Source of the DNA: Aquimarina sp. AU58
GTDB taxonomy: Bacteria > Bacteroidota > Bacteroidia > Flavobacteriales > Flavobacteriaceae
Reading direction: 5' to 3'
NCBI RefSeq assembly: GCF_900312745.1
Contig: NZ_OMPD01000014.1
Location: 1,736,001 to 1,800,000 of the forward strand
DNA length: 64,000 nucleotides
The notes under the pieces are model-generated. The model made no database searches and was not told the DNA's origin. It saw nothing but the letters and a program-made list of their open reading frames with translations. A program made the position numbers and the translations under genes. Of the stretch, positions 1 to 9,533 are shown one piece after another; within the stretch, counting starts at the first letter, position 1; every line of letters begins with the position of its first letter.

Positions 1-529
1 CTACTAACAAGATACCCAGAATTCTGGGAATAACTTTTGATTTATATACTAATAGCCCAAGAGGGAGTAACCATAACCCAAAAAATATCTGAGCAATAAG
101 ATAACCAGTACCATGAGCATCTAGAGAAATCATCATAAGTGCATGCAATTGATCGGGTTTAAAAGCATTAAGATAATCGACATCCCTTAATAATTCTAAG
201 ACAGTTGCATGATTAATCATGTTTATGGCCATCATTGGTACACTAATTAATGCCAGTATTACCATAAGTGTTGCATACTCTTTATTAACATGTTTTAATA
301 ATTTGTACAGGGCCAAAGGCACCAGTAAAAACAGAGTAGAACCCACTACATCACATACAAAACCTATACTGTATAACGATTTAGAATTAATGATGTTATT
401 GGCTGTGGCAGCTGCGTCTTCCCATACAATAAGTTTAGAACGAACATACAACTCTGTAAACGCCATAGGAAATGTTGAAATTATATATAATAATCCAGCA
501 ATTCTTGCATTTTTTTTCTCGATACTCAT
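1..529 (-). CDS. DUF4386 family membrane protein (partial, C-terminus off the window)
   Basis: Translating the minus strand from the ATG at 529 gives an open frame to the window edge. It begins MSIEKKNARIAGLLYIISTF and holds several hydrophobic helices and the stretch DAHGTGYLIAQIFFGLWLLP. This layout, a short basic N-terminus, then 'AGLLYI', then a GLWLLPLG helix, is typical of DUF4386 integral membrane proteins, whose function is unknown. The gene is cut at base 1, so the last helices are missing. It starts 3 bp after the stop of the small membrane protein at 533-730, which suggests co-transcription. The family call is from remembered family patterns. Confidence 0.75.
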   Translation of the reverse strand, partial: MSIEKKNARIAGLLYIISTFPMAFTELYVRSKLIVWEDAAATANNIINSKSLYSIGFVCDVVGSTLFLLVPLALYKLLKHVNKEYATLMVILALISVPMMAINMINHATVLELLRDVDYLNAFKPDQLHALMMISLDAHGTGYLIAQIFFGLWLLPLGLLVYKSKVIPRILGILLV

Positions 530-532
530 TTT

Positions 533-730
533 CTATCTTTTAAGTTTATCACTATAGTTTTTTTTGTTTGGCTTCGAATTCAATGAAATTCCTATGCTAA
601 GAAAGGTACTACTAGTATAGACGTATGATATTAATGAATAGTTGCCTTTCTCTATTGCAATCTGCATGAGGAAAGGGCAGAGAACCATTATTGCAAATAT
701 TAGAATCGATAGTTTGGTGATTTTCTTCAA
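533..730 (-). CDS. Small two-helix membrane protein, unknown
   Basis: A 65-residue protein with two hydrophobic segments (about residues 8-27 and 34-48) and a basic tail rich in Lys and Asn. No family is recognised. The reasons to call it a gene are its membrane-protein composition and its position: its stop lies 3 bp before the start of the DUF4386 gene on the same strand. It could still be a chance frame. Confidence 0.5.
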   Translation of the reverse strand: MKKITKLSILIFAIMVLCPFLMQIAIEKGNYSLISYVYTSSTFLSIGISLNSKPNKKNYSDKLKR

Positions 731-921
731 GATTTCTGATCTAATAATAGGTTTATCGACATATATTTTTCAACTATTGATTTTGGATTAGTGACCAATT
801 TCAAACTTATTTTGTTTTGAATTCATTCTTCTTGACAAAAGGCAAGAAATCATTCATCTATCTTATAGCATTTCACCTTAAAATCAGCAGATAAAGTTAT
901 AGCACTTTATAAATGTATTAC

Positions 922-1611
922 TTATTGCTTTTCAAAATTCTTTATTTCAACTAAAAAAGATAATGTTCTATTCAAAGAAGAATTTGCAGATTCATCGGTA
1001 AGTAAAGAGTTTTTACCTAAACGAGTCCAAAAAGTAGAGCTTTGCGCTAGAGCACCATATTTACTTAAGATCCAAAAAGATAATGGAAACCATAGTATAG
1101 AAAACCCAACATGTATAATAATAACAATAGCTGCTTTTTTCCAGATTTCTGGAATCAAAACTAATGGATTCATAGAAAAAAAGACAATCATTAATAACCA
1201 GAAATAGATATTAGAGAGAATAAAGATAAACTGATTGTGTTTTAGTCTTTCTAACTTAAGATGTTCAATAATTTTTTGAAGTTTTACAATAGGTTCGGTA
1301 TACTTAATTTTCGACATCAAATTTAATTGAGATACATTTTTATAGAATACAACCTTAGACAGTAGTATTAATAATGCTGCCGAAACAGAAATACCAATAC
1401 TTTTGAAGTGTATTACCAAAACAATCCAGGCATAAATGATGACTAACAAATTAAAAATCATATATAACACACTTTGTGTTTTCATTCGTTTTACATTAGA
1501 ATCAATTTTTTTATACTTAGATTCTTTAAATAATTGAATCACTAAATTTTCACCTTCAATTGACGTGTTATAATGATTACCCCATTCTTCTTGTATGTTA
1601 TCTAAATTCAT
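922..1611 (-). CDS. Membrane protein coupled to an ECF sigma factor, possible anti-sigma partner
   Basis: A 229-residue protein with a soluble N-terminus of about 45 residues and two pairs of hydrophobic helices (about 47-90 and 128-185). It starts 1 bp after the stop of the ECF sigma factor gene, so the two are almost certainly translated from one message. That position and topology suggest it controls the sigma factor as an anti-sigma-like membrane protein. No zinc-binding anti-sigma HxxxCxxC motif is visible, so it is not a ZAS-type anti-sigma factor. The role is inferred from context only. Confidence 0.7.
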   Translation of the reverse strand: MNLDNIQEEWGNHYNTSIEGENLVIQLFKESKYKKIDSNVKRMKTQSVLYMIFNLLVIIYAWIVLVIHFKSIGISVSAALLILLSKVVFYKNVSQLNLMSKIKYTEPIVKLQKIIEHLKLERLKHNQFIFILSNIYFWLLMIVFFSMNPLVLIPEIWKKAAIVIIIHVGFSILWFPLSFWILSKYGALAQSSTFWTRLGKNSLLTDESANSSLNRTLSFLVEIKNFEKQ

Positions 1612-1612
1612 T

Positions 1613-2107
1613 TTAGTTGTTATTAAATTTTTCTTTTAATTGTTTTTTTATCCTTGATATTTTGGTAGCAACATTAGTAGTAGATATACCCAGGGTTGTA
1701 CCTATTTCTTCATAACTATATTTTTCTAAATAAAGAAGAATTAGTGCTTTGTTTAACTCGCTTAACTGAGCAATAAAATGGTAGAGTTGTTCTATGTTTT
1801 CTGTGCTATCAGAACTTTCTTTATGCACTGTAGAAACCAAATTTTCATTAAACGTGTCATATTTATTTCTTTGGTAATTGGATTTACGATAAAATGAAAT
1901 TGCTACATTTAAGGCTATTCGATACATCCAGGTTGATACTTTATAGGTATCATCATATTTTGGCCATGCTTTCCATAATTGTATGATTATTTCCTGAATA
2001 AGATCTTCTCTGTCATTGACATTCTTACAATATGAATTTGCAACCTTATAGAGAATGCCTTTATTGCTTCTTAAGATTTTAGTAAATGTTTCTTCATTCA
2101 AAAGCAT
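1613..2107 (-). CDS. ECF-type RNA polymerase sigma factor
   Basis: A 164-residue sigma-70 family protein of the extracytoplasmic function class. Region 2 is seen at about residues 15-75 (NVNDREDLIQEIIIQLWKAW, then STWMYRIALNVAISFYRK). Region 4 is at about 112-160 (LNKALILLYLEKYSYEEIG, then a helix-turn-helix with TTNVATKISRIKKQLKEKF). The length is usual for the class. It directs RNA polymerase to a small regulon. The membrane protein that follows with a 1-bp gap is the likely partner. The 256-bp upstream region separates it from the terminator of the next operon. Confidence 0.9.
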   Translation of the reverse strand: MLLNEETFTKILRSNKGILYKVANSYCKNVNDREDLIQEIIIQLWKAWPKYDDTYKVSTWMYRIALNVAISFYRKSNYQRNKYDTFNENLVSTVHKESSDSTENIEQLYHFIAQLSELNKALILLYLEKYSYEEIGTTLGISTTNVATKISRIKKQLKEKFNNN

Positions 2108-2265
2108 ATTAACTGTTGTTTACTCTATTATTCGTTTAGAATTATAAAAAATCACAGATGATCTATTTTTTATGCTAATTAATATGGTTATTAGATATTT
2201 ATATACACTAAGGTAAGTATAAGGTATTGGCTATTTATCTAAGTTTTTAGAAAATATAAATAAAT

Positions 2266-2301
2266 AAAGAGGTTCAATCACATTTGTGATTGAACCTCTT
2301 T
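2266..2301 (-). terminator. Strong hairpin ending the TonB/ABC operon
   Basis: Perfect 16-bp inverted repeat, arms 2266-2281 and 2286-2301, with a 4-nt loop (ATTT). On the minus strand it is followed by a T-rich stretch and lies 62 bp after the stop of the last permease gene. It fits a rho-independent terminator and could work in both directions. Confidence 0.8.
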
Positions 2302-2363
2302 GCCCCCGAAGAAAAACTGATTACTATTATAGAGTCTTTATATGTACAATTCCTCTATATATA

Positions 2364-3704
2364 TTAGATCTTTCTCAAATTAAAAAAGCTGATTAATGAA
2401 ATAATTATTGTGATTAATACTAACGGAAGTATAGAATTGGTCCAATTAACGGTATGTGCAATAGACGCATATTTTGGTTTAAATTCCTTCCAATTTTCAT
2501 TTCTAACTGGATAATTTTCGAATATTTTGGGATAGAAATACAGCCTTAATTCTTCATGATACTTATCTAGATGATCTAAAAAGAGTAGATGATTATTTAA
2601 GTCGGATTGCGCAATTTGATTAAAGGTTAATTGAGTATGCATAGTAGGTATTGCCAAAGATATTACTTCACTTACTTTTTCTCTTAATTTTATTTTTTCC
2701 TTCATTGTTTTACTGGATTCTAGAGATTCATCATCACCCATTTGTTGCATTCCGTAATACCAGAGCCAACTAAATTTATCTTTAGGAACAGGGTATTTTT
2801 TATACTGCGGATAATGAGCAAAAAATTTGTCCATAGTAACCTCTTTTGCCATATCCCATTTTTTATGATATCCATCTCGTTGTTCTACCATAGTTTTTAA
2901 TGTTTCTGGTACAGGATATGTATTAACGACAAAATTGTTTACCGAAGCAGGAAGTAATATGGTTAGTACGATCCATAAAGAAAGTAATGTCAATGCATTA
3001 AAACTCGAATTTTTTCGAAAAGAAATAATGATAAAACATAAAGAAGTCCAAAAAGCCAAATACAAAACACTCACAGTTATAAAAGCCAGAAGAGCTTCAT
3101 TAATTGGTAGTTGTAAAATAAGAATAGCCAATAAAAAAAGTATAGCTAGTACTATATATAAAAAAAATACTCTTATAGATAGCTTTTTAAATAAAAAGCT
3201 GAGAGGAGAGGAGGTTTGAGTGGCTATTAATCGCCAGGTTTTTCCTTCTTTTTCCTCAGAATACAAATTGAATGTTAGCGTAATAAGCACCAACGGAAAC
3301 AAGTAAATGATTACAAATCCAAGATCTAAATTACCTGATAGTAAAAGGGATGGATTCTCAAAATCGGTATCATATTTTTGCCCTTCAAGACCACGTATAG
3401 TTACTGCTAATATCGAGGGATTTACATCTCGTTGACCAATAGAAAGCCCCGTTAAGCTATTTGATTCCTTAACTAGAGAAAAACGTAAATAATAAAGTAA
3501 CAGACCCAAGTCATCATTATGATATTTTACATTTCGTTTGATACTCTCTTCTTGAAACGATTCGGCTTCAATAATTGCTTTTTCTTGCTTTATGTTAAAC
3601 TGTTTTCCAATAAAAACACTTATTATACCTACTCCCAGAAGAAGTACAAGAGAAATAGCCGCTATTTTGGTTCTAATAAAAGATTTAAATAATATGGAAT
3701 ACAT
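2364..3704 (-). CDS. ABC-2 type permease with DUF3526 domain (second copy)
   Basis: A 446-residue permease: one N-terminal helix (about 12-32), a long extracytoplasmic loop, then a block of helices (about 128-260) with the motif SEEKEGKTWRLIATQ, a second outer loop and a C-terminal helix. This is the DUF3526 form of ABC-2 exporter permease. It lies 2 bp after the first permease (3707-5146), and both follow the TonB receptor and the ATPase. The two permeases are probably a heterodimer driven by the ATPase at 7663-8358. The substrate is unknown. Spacing and order indicate one operon ending at the 2266-2301 hairpin. Confidence 0.85.
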   Translation of the reverse strand: MYSILFKSFIRTKIAAISLVLLLGVGIISVFIGKQFNIKQEKAIIEAESFQEESIKRNVKYHNDDLGLLLYYLRFSLVKESNSLTGLSIGQRDVNPSILAVTIRGLEGQKYDTDFENPSLLLSGNLDLGFVIIYLFPLVLITLTFNLYSEEKEGKTWRLIATQTSSPLSFLFKKLSIRVFFLYIVLAILFLLAILILQLPINEALLAFITVSVLYLAFWTSLCFIIISFRKNSSFNALTLLSLWIVLTILLPASVNNFVVNTYPVPETLKTMVEQRDGYHKKWDMAKEVTMDKFFAHYPQYKKYPVPKDKFSWLWYYGMQQMGDDESLESSKTMKEKIKLREKVSEVISLAIPTMHTQLTFNQIAQSDLNNHLLFLDHLDKYHEELRLYFYPKIFENYPVRNENWKEFKPKYASIAHTVNWTNSILPLVLITIIISLISFFNLRKI

Positions 3705-3706
3705 AG

Positions 3707-5146
3707 TTATAAGACTTTTGTTTTTTTAGATATTTTTTTTATGATTATAACTGAAAGAATACTCCAAAGAATTAAAGAGAAAATGGATAGCGCCTCGTTT
3801 TTCAGAATAGATAATACAGGTAAATGATCATATTTGAAATCAGGAAACGCTTCCCAATGACTCTTGTCTATAATACTTGGGGTATCTGTTTTTTTGTTTG
3901 GAATGAATTTCATTTGTAACGAATTCATTTCTTGCGCAAGTTGATAACGATAGCGTTCTGCCTGATGCTGGAAATTAATATAGGAAGCAAAATCAGTTCC
4001 CGAAAAAGCCATAGAAATATGTTTTATTGCTGTATATGGGTTGAGTAAAGCAGAGAACCTTTCGATGGCATTTTGTCTTTTATATGTAATCAATAAATTA
4101 TTTAAATGCTGACTGTAAATTGAAGCACTAATTTTTTCACTTTGACTCATAATAAAACCTCCATAGTTAAAAGGTAATTGGTCTACAGATTCAACATTAT
4201 TTGCCAGGAGTACAGAATCTTTAATAGCTTTATAATGAATATCATCTGGATTGTGACTATCTCCTTCTTTTATCAAATCATTTTCTACAATAGATTCGAA
4301 TTCTATTTTTGAAGGAGTAGGGTAAAGGTAATGTCCAAAAGCTTGAAGTGTTTTAGGAAGTATAATGATAAAGAAGAGCCAGATTCCTAAGAGTTTTATC
4401 AAAGAATCTTTAGCAGTTTTACTCATCGCAGAAATTAGAATGGTAATACCACTAATAATACCAAAAAACAGTACATAACTCAATATCAATATAAAATACC
4501 GTAGTAATTCAGAAGATGTTATCGGATTGCCTTCTGCCAAAAACATGAATAACAGAGTAATTATAATTACAGGAATAAAGAAAAACATGGCAAGACTCAT
4601 TAACCCAAGAGATTTACCAAAAAATATTTCTGACCAGGTTGCTCCTTGATTAATCATTATTTTTAGGGTATTATTTTCCCTTTCACTAGCTAAAGCTCCA
4701 AATCCTAAATAAAAAATAAGTAATGGAAAAATGATTTTTAACAACATAGCCAAACTTACTTCTCCAAAGCGAAGCAAGCCTGTAGAAAGGCTTGCTTCAG
4801 AGAAATTTATTGTATTTTGTTTATGAGCTTCTAAAAAAACAGCATTCCCTGTATAATTTTCCATTCCAAAATCAAACAGACTTAGTTTGTGTTTTAAACG
4901 AAAAGCAAAGGATCCGTAGTGCGCCATACGATGTGGGTGCTTATCTGGGTTACTCTCCCAGCTATGCCTGGCTTCTTCCTGATAAAAATTACGAATACGG
5001 TTTTGAGTATTGTAATTATCCCACCCGCTATAAGCAGCAAATGCAATTAAAACAATCACCAAAACCATAGTAATATGCAATACTTTGGATCTAAAGGTGG
5101 TTTGCCATAATTGTTTGGCGAATAATATGATTACTGACCTTCTCAT
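3707..5146 (-). CDS. ABC-2 type permease with DUF3526 domain (first copy)
   Basis: A 479-residue permease with the same plan as its neighbour: an N-terminal helix (about 20-42), a soluble loop, helices from about 130 to 265 with the signature ASERENNTLKIMINQGATW, a large outer loop, and a final helix near 450-470. DUF3526 permeases are ABC-2 type exporter subunits. Its start is 4 bp after the TonB receptor stop and its stop is 2 bp before the next permease, so translation is tightly coupled. It probably pairs with the second permease and the ATPase. The protein is related to, but clearly diverged from, its neighbour. Confidence 0.85.
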   Translation of the reverse strand: MRRSVIILFAKQLWQTTFRSKVLHITMVLVIVLIAFAAYSGWDNYNTQNRIRNFYQEEARHSWESNPDKHPHRMAHYGSFAFRLKHKLSLFDFGMENYTGNAVFLEAHKQNTINFSEASLSTGLLRFGEVSLAMLLKIIFPLLIFYLGFGALASERENNTLKIMINQGATWSEIFFGKSLGLMSLAMFFFIPVIIITLLFMFLAEGNPITSSELLRYFILILSYVLFFGIISGITILISAMSKTAKDSLIKLLGIWLFFIIILPKTLQAFGHYLYPTPSKIEFESIVENDLIKEGDSHNPDDIHYKAIKDSVLLANNVESVDQLPFNYGGFIMSQSEKISASIYSQHLNNLLITYKRQNAIERFSALLNPYTAIKHISMAFSGTDFASYINFQHQAERYRYQLAQEMNSLQMKFIPNKKTDTPSIIDKSHWEAFPDFKYDHLPVLSILKNEALSIFSLILWSILSVIIIKKISKKTKVL

Positions 5147-5150
5147 AGAT

Positions 5151-7652
5151 TTAAAATTTATAAGTTGTTGTAAGCGTTATATTTCTAGGAGCTCCAGGAA
5201 ACAAACGCGTATATGTTTGTGCGCCCAACCAATATGTTTCATCGAATAAATTACCCACATTTACAGCTACCTGTAGATTACTTTTTGTAGGAGTATAATA
5301 CAGTGCTGCATCAAAAATGGTAAAGGCAGGTACTTCAAAATCACGTGTAAACCAGGGTACTTTACTTCCTTGATGTTGTACGCCAAACCCAATGCCCAAA
5401 TCTCTTAATATAGAACCATTGTTGAAGTTGTAACGTGTCCACAGATTTGCACTATGTTTTGGTACGTTCTCTTTTCTGGCACCGTTCAAAGTGGCATCAG
5501 CATCGGTTACGATAACGGCATCGATATAACTGTAAGAAGCATTTATTTGCCAATTGGGAAGTAAGTAGCCCGCCATATCCCATTCAAATCCTCTACTTCG
5601 GTCGGCTCCACGTTGTACCAACAAATCAGGTTGCGAAGGATCATTGGCACTCATTAGAATGTTTTCCTGATTAATTTCGTAGAAAGCCATGTTCATTGTT
5701 ATCTTTTTATTAAATAAATCAGCTTTCATTCCTACTTCTTTTAAATCAGAAATCAAAGGCTTGAATCGTGAAGCCGATTCATCGGCCCAAAAAAACTGAC
5801 CTGTACTTGGCAGTAGGGTAACAGTGTTAGATTGAGGTTGGAAACCCTCTAGATACGTCCCATATACGTTAATATTATCATTTACAGAATAGGTTATACC
5901 TATTCTAGGAAGAAGTCTTTGGTTTGTGAAAGAAGATTCATTGGTTGCTTTATAATGAGTTATGTCCTCAAACCACTCATTTCTTAAACTCAATAATAGA
6001 GAGAACTTATTCCATTTTAACTGCTCCTGAATATATACGGCATTACTCATGGTTAATGCAGAAGGAACCGCAATACGTGAGTTAATGGTATAATCTTGAA
6101 TGTTTTGTATGGTGTATGAAGGATTTGCTAAGTCAAAATGATTGACATTGGGTTTGGGCAATGTATTCCCCCCAATAGTAATGGTTTGATAATCTGATGC
6201 ATTTTCTAGTTCAAAAGACCTGGTAATACTACCATCATTCCGCACATAACCTCTTGCCGAGTTTTGACCACCTCCTTTAAGTTTTTTCCAGTAGTGCAAA
6301 TCATACCCAACCAATAATTTGTGATCTATTGATCCTGTTTTGAAATCAAAATTGAAATAACTGTTCACATTATCAATACTCCAAAATTGCTTTCGTTGTA
6401 CAAATCGCATAGCGACCAAACTAGGAATAGGCTCGTTCGCAATATCTACAGCAAATGTATTTGTAGTACGATGCTCCTGTAAATCTTCTGTCCAGGTTTG
6501 TTTCATATAAGAGGTGTTAAAAGTAATATTAGGACTAAATTTATGAGAAAGGTTCCCCATAATGATTACTTCTTTTGATTTGAAGAAATCGCTGGAAGCT
6601 CCTAAATTAAGGCTTATCGGTGTGCTATTAAGATTGGTTTGACCAGCTACAGCACCAAAAATAGGTTGGCCACGGTCTAGATTACCATTCATGTTATTGA
6701 AAATAAACTCTGCATTGATAGCAGTTTTTTTGTTAGGGATATAACTGAAGGATGGCGATATTAAGATAGATTTATTACTTACTAAATCACGGTAAGATTG
6801 CGCTGTTTGGTAGGCTCCGTTAATACGATATAGCAATGTTTTTGACTCGTTAAGTGGCCCGGTAAAATCTAAGGTCCCTCTCATAGTACTAAAACTACCC
6901 ACACTCAAGCTCACTTCTTTTCTATCTACCGATAAAGGTTTTTTAGTAACCATATTAATACTTCCACCTGGGTCAACACTGGCAAAAGTTGCACTGGCAG
7001 GTCCTTTTATAACTTCTACTCTTTCTATGTTAGAAGTAAGTGGCTGTAAGAAATAATATTGCCGAGTACGCATACCATTAATGATCTGTCCCTCTTCGTT
7101 TTGGCTTATACCTCTTATATTGTACTGATTATAAAAACTAGATGGACTAACACCACTAACAACTTTTACGGCATCTGCTAAGTGAAAGGCCTGCCTGTCG
7201 GCAATTAACTCCTTGGTTACCGAAGCTATAGCCTGTGGTAGCTCTTTGTTTGCAATAGCCATTTTGGTCGCAGAAAAAGAATAGTCACTATTGTAATCTC
7301 GTTTTGTACGCCCTACTACTTCTACGGTTTGAAGTTGTAGTACATCTTCTTTTAGCGTTATTGTGCCAAGATCATACTCTTTGTTTTCTAGAAAATCATA
7401 GGTCTTGGTGATCGCATAAAAACCAACATAACTTATCTTAACTTCATAAGTTCCTGTTTTTTGCAAAATAAAGTTGAATTCTCCGTTTTCATTAGAAATA
7501 GTTCCTTCTTTTTTTTCTTCAATATCAAAGGAAATAGTAGCACCGGGAATGATATTTTGTTTTTCGTCAATAATTTTGCCTTTAATATTGATTTGAGAAA
7601 AACTTTGCTGACAAATAATGGCAAATAAAATAATTAAAACTTCTTTTTTCAT
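5151..7652 (-). CDS. TonB-dependent siderophore-type outer-membrane receptor
   Basis: An 833-residue outer-membrane protein: signal peptide (1-19), a carboxypeptidase-regulatory-like beta domain (about 22-100), a plug (about 130-240) and a 22-strand-type barrel ending in the usual aromatic residue (TTTYKF). Plug motifs such as YNIRGI, IERVEVIKGPASATFASVDPGG and NMVTKKPL match the siderophore class. It imports a ligand using TonB energy. It is unusual in sitting between the ATPase (10 bp upstream) and the DUF3526 permeases (4 bp downstream) of an exporter, which suggests a combined system for one metal complex or peptide. The ligand cannot be told from the sequence. Confidence 0.9.
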   Translation of the reverse strand: MKKEVLIILFAIICQQSFSQINIKGKIIDEKQNIIPGATISFDIEEKKEGTISNENGEFNFILQKTGTYEVKISYVGFYAITKTYDFLENKEYDLGTITLKEDVLQLQTVEVVGRTKRDYNSDYSFSATKMAIANKELPQAIASVTKELIADRQAFHLADAVKVVSGVSPSSFYNQYNIRGISQNEEGQIINGMRTRQYYFLQPLTSNIERVEVIKGPASATFASVDPGGSINMVTKKPLSVDRKEVSLSVGSFSTMRGTLDFTGPLNESKTLLYRINGAYQTAQSYRDLVSNKSILISPSFSYIPNKKTAINAEFIFNNMNGNLDRGQPIFGAVAGQTNLNSTPISLNLGASSDFFKSKEVIIMGNLSHKFSPNITFNTSYMKQTWTEDLQEHRTTNTFAVDIANEPIPSLVAMRFVQRKQFWSIDNVNSYFNFDFKTGSIDHKLLVGYDLHYWKKLKGGGQNSARGYVRNDGSITRSFELENASDYQTITIGGNTLPKPNVNHFDLANPSYTIQNIQDYTINSRIAVPSALTMSNAVYIQEQLKWNKFSLLLSLRNEWFEDITHYKATNESSFTNQRLLPRIGITYSVNDNINVYGTYLEGFQPQSNTVTLLPSTGQFFWADESASRFKPLISDLKEVGMKADLFNKKITMNMAFYEINQENILMSANDPSQPDLLVQRGADRSRGFEWDMAGYLLPNWQINASYSYIDAVIVTDADATLNGARKENVPKHSANLWTRYNFNNGSILRDLGIGFGVQHQGSKVPWFTRDFEVPAFTIFDAALYYTPTKSNLQVAVNVGNLFDETYWLGAQTYTRLFPGAPRNITLTTTYKF

Positions 7653-7662
7653 GGGGTAATTT

Positions 7663-8358
7663 TTAAATGGTTTCTAAATAGAGTTCTTTTAGTTGGTTGG
7701 CATCAATACCACTTGTTTTAATCTGTTGAACAAGGGAACCTTCTTTCATGATTCCAATAGTAGTACCTACATGTACCGCGTTGAATATATCATGTGTGGC
7801 CATGAATATGGTTTTACCTTCTTTAGCGAGTTCTTTGCAAGTTGTAGTAAATTCGGCCGATGCTTTAGGATCAAGACCAGATGTGGGTTCGTCCATAAAA
7901 ATTACATCAGCATTTTTGGCAATGGCAACCGCAATACCCACTTTTTGACGCATTCCTTTAGAATAAGTAGAGAGATGTTGTAGATGCGCTTCTTCCTGTA
8001 ATCCAGCCTTAGCTAAAAATTCCTGTAGTTTTTCTTGTGGATATTTATACCCAGCCAAGCGACTGAAAAAATCTAAATTTTCTATTCCTGATAAGTTCCC
8101 ATATAGCTGAACTGTCTCTGGGATATAGGCTGTTTTTTTCTTTATAGAAGTAGTATTGGATTCAATCTCTTCATTATCGATTAAAATTTGCCCACTATCG
8201 GGTTTTATAAAACCAAGAAATAGATTAATAGTTGTGGTTTTTCCTGCTCCATTTTGACCAAGGAGGCAGAATATAGAACCTTGTTCTACTTGAAAAGAAA
8301 CATTGTTTACTGCTTTTTTTCCGTTATAGGTTTTTGACAAGTTTTTTGCTCTAAGCAT
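7663..8358 (-). CDS. ABC transporter ATP-binding protein
   Basis: A 231-residue ATPase with Walker A GQNGAGKT (34-41), signature YSKGMRQK (132-139), Walker B DVIFMDEP (151-158) and the switch His in MATHD. The signature and length fit the group of ATPases that work with ABC-2 permeases. It is the first gene of the minus-strand operon that continues with the TonB receptor and two DUF3526 permeases. It supplies the ATP hydrolysis for that exporter. Confidence 0.93.
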   Translation of the reverse strand: MLRAKNLSKTYNGKKAVNNVSFQVEQGSIFCLLGQNGAGKTTTINLFLGFIKPDSGQILIDNEEIESNTTSIKKKTAYIPETVQLYGNLSGIENLDFFSRLAGYKYPQEKLQEFLAKAGLQEEAHLQHLSTYSKGMRQKVGIAVAIAKNADVIFMDEPTSGLDPKASAEFTTTCKELAKEGKTIFMATHDIFNAVHVGTTIGIMKEGSLVQQIKTSGIDANQLKELYLETI

Positions 8359-8753
8359 TGTGTTTAAAGTATTATTGTATCTCTAAAAAGAGATCACATT
8401 AATTAATAGAGGTATAATTTTAAGTAGTAGTAATTAAACTGAGATTTTAAATAAGAGAATAACCATTCCTTATATCAAAATATTTATAACCTTGTGGTTA
8501 TATGTGATTACAGCCTAAATTAGAGTACTTAAAATTGAAAGTCGTTAAGTTTTAGATCCTAAAAACATGAGTAACAGAAGAAAGTCAAAGCTTATGAAAA
8601 CATAAACCGAATTATCTTTTAAGGCTATGAGAATTGGCATTTATAGGTAACGCCATTTCATTGATTTAAGAAAATTTCGCAAGCATAAAACCTGATGAGT
8701 AATCGCTTAAAAGAAAGAGTTTAATCGTTAAAAATGAAAATAGAGTATAATAA
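8359..8753 (-). other. Intergenic region upstream of the ABC/TonB operon
   Basis: About 395 bp without a convincing gene. It should hold the promoter of the operon that starts at 8358. The one structure seen is a 7-bp inverted repeat, 8485-8491 with 8496-8502 (TATAACC, loop TTGT, GGTTATA), which could be an operator. No clear -7/-33 pair was identified. Confidence 0.4.
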
Positions 8754-9059
8754 CTATGCTAAAAAAGGAGGAGGTCTCGAAAATAGATTTGTAATACTTA
8801 CATCACTACTATAAATGAAGTTGTAGTGACTTATTACATTTTTTTGAGTATAGAACTCAAAAGTGCTACTTACATAGTTTTGGTTGGTGTCATTAACAGC
8901 AGCCGGAGTAAAATTGGTTATTGAAACGAGATCACAAACTTCACAATGTTCTATACCATCATCATTATGAGTAAGTACATGCAAGCCTGCCACTTTCAGA
9001 GAAAGGAAAATGACAATAAAAATATAGGTAATGTAATTTTTTAAATCCCCAATTTTCAT
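8754..9059 (-). CDS. Small exported His/Cys-motif protein, possible metal-binding accessory
   Basis: A 101-residue protein with an N-terminal hydrophobic segment (about 9-27) followed by LTHNDDGIEHCEVCDLV, which has His and Cys spaced as H-x(6)-HCxxC. The C-terminus ends SRPPPFLA. Small exported proteins of this style occur near metal-linked TonB receptors in Bacteroidota (general knowledge, not checked here). The start chosen is the ATG at 9059; an upstream in-frame ATG at 9077 overlaps an inverted repeat. It points the same way as the ABC/TonB operon 395 bp downstream and may share its function. A metal sensor or periplasmic metal-binding role is inferred. Confidence 0.65.
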   Translation of the reverse strand: MKIGDLKNYITYIFIVIFLSLKVAGLHVLTHNDDGIEHCEVCDLVSITNFTPAAVNDTNQNYVSSTFEFYTQKNVISHYNFIYSSDVSITNLFSRPPPFLA

Positions 9060-9073
9060 AACAGACAAACCTA

Positions 9074-9119
9074 CCAAATAATATGTATATAAAATGTTAA
9101 AGAATTCTAAATTATTTGG
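9074..9119. promoter_or_regulatory. Inverted repeat at the start of the His/Cys protein gene
   Basis: Arms CCAAATAAT (9074-9082) and ATTATTTGG (9111-9119) are perfect 9-bp complements, 28 bp apart. On the minus strand a TAnnTTTG-like box (TAGGTTTG) lies at 9066-9073. The repeat may be an operator for the gene at 8754-9059. No other copy was noticed. Confidence 0.35.
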
Positions 9120-9325
9120 AAGGTTAGAAATAGCACAATAGAGATCTGGTTCTAAAAATGAGTATAGTTACTTTACAAAACCATAAATAACTTCTTAAGA
9201 TAAGCTCTTTATAACCTTTATTTGATTTAAAAATTTAATTGGATTATAGAACTGATAATTTTTTTATGGTATGCTAATACTTGTTCATAATAAAGTTAAA
9301 GAATTTATAATTAGATTTATTTTAA

Positions 9326-9337
9326 TTGTATATACAA
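9326..9337. promoter_or_regulatory. MarR-type operator, copy 1 (upstream of alpha/beta hydrolase)
   Basis: A perfect 12-bp palindrome, TTGTATATACAA. The same 12-mer occurs at 11887-11898 and 12348-12359. The flanking 20 bp downstream also resemble those of copy 2, with a similar TATATTcG/TATATTtG box, so both look like promoters with the operator over the -33 region. The hydrolase starts about 200 bp downstream. About 456 bp (9078-9533) between the divergent genes hold no other clear feature. Confidence 0.65.
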
Positions 9338-9533
9338 GTTGAATTTGTATATTCGTAAAAAGCATTATATCAATCTGATAAATATTTTTTGCTTCCCCCA
9401 ATGGTATTTGTTGCTGCAAATAGAAGGTACATCATGTAAAAAGTACTCAGTTATTTTAAGCATTTAGAGAATAGAAATAGAATATCGATAAGTATCAAAA
9501 AAAGAGTTTAGAAGAATTTAGAAATTATAAGAT

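Noticed and set aside
219..557. 112-residue plus-strand frame
   Set aside because: It is antisense to the DUF4386 gene, which has clear membrane-protein character on the minus strand.
2935..3219. 94-residue plus-strand frame
   Set aside because: Antisense to the DUF3526 permease; Lys/Arg-rich composition typical of a shadow frame.
9374..9440. Very short frame with ATG upstream of the hydrolase as a leader peptide
   Set aside because: Only about a dozen codons, no attenuator-like structure around it.
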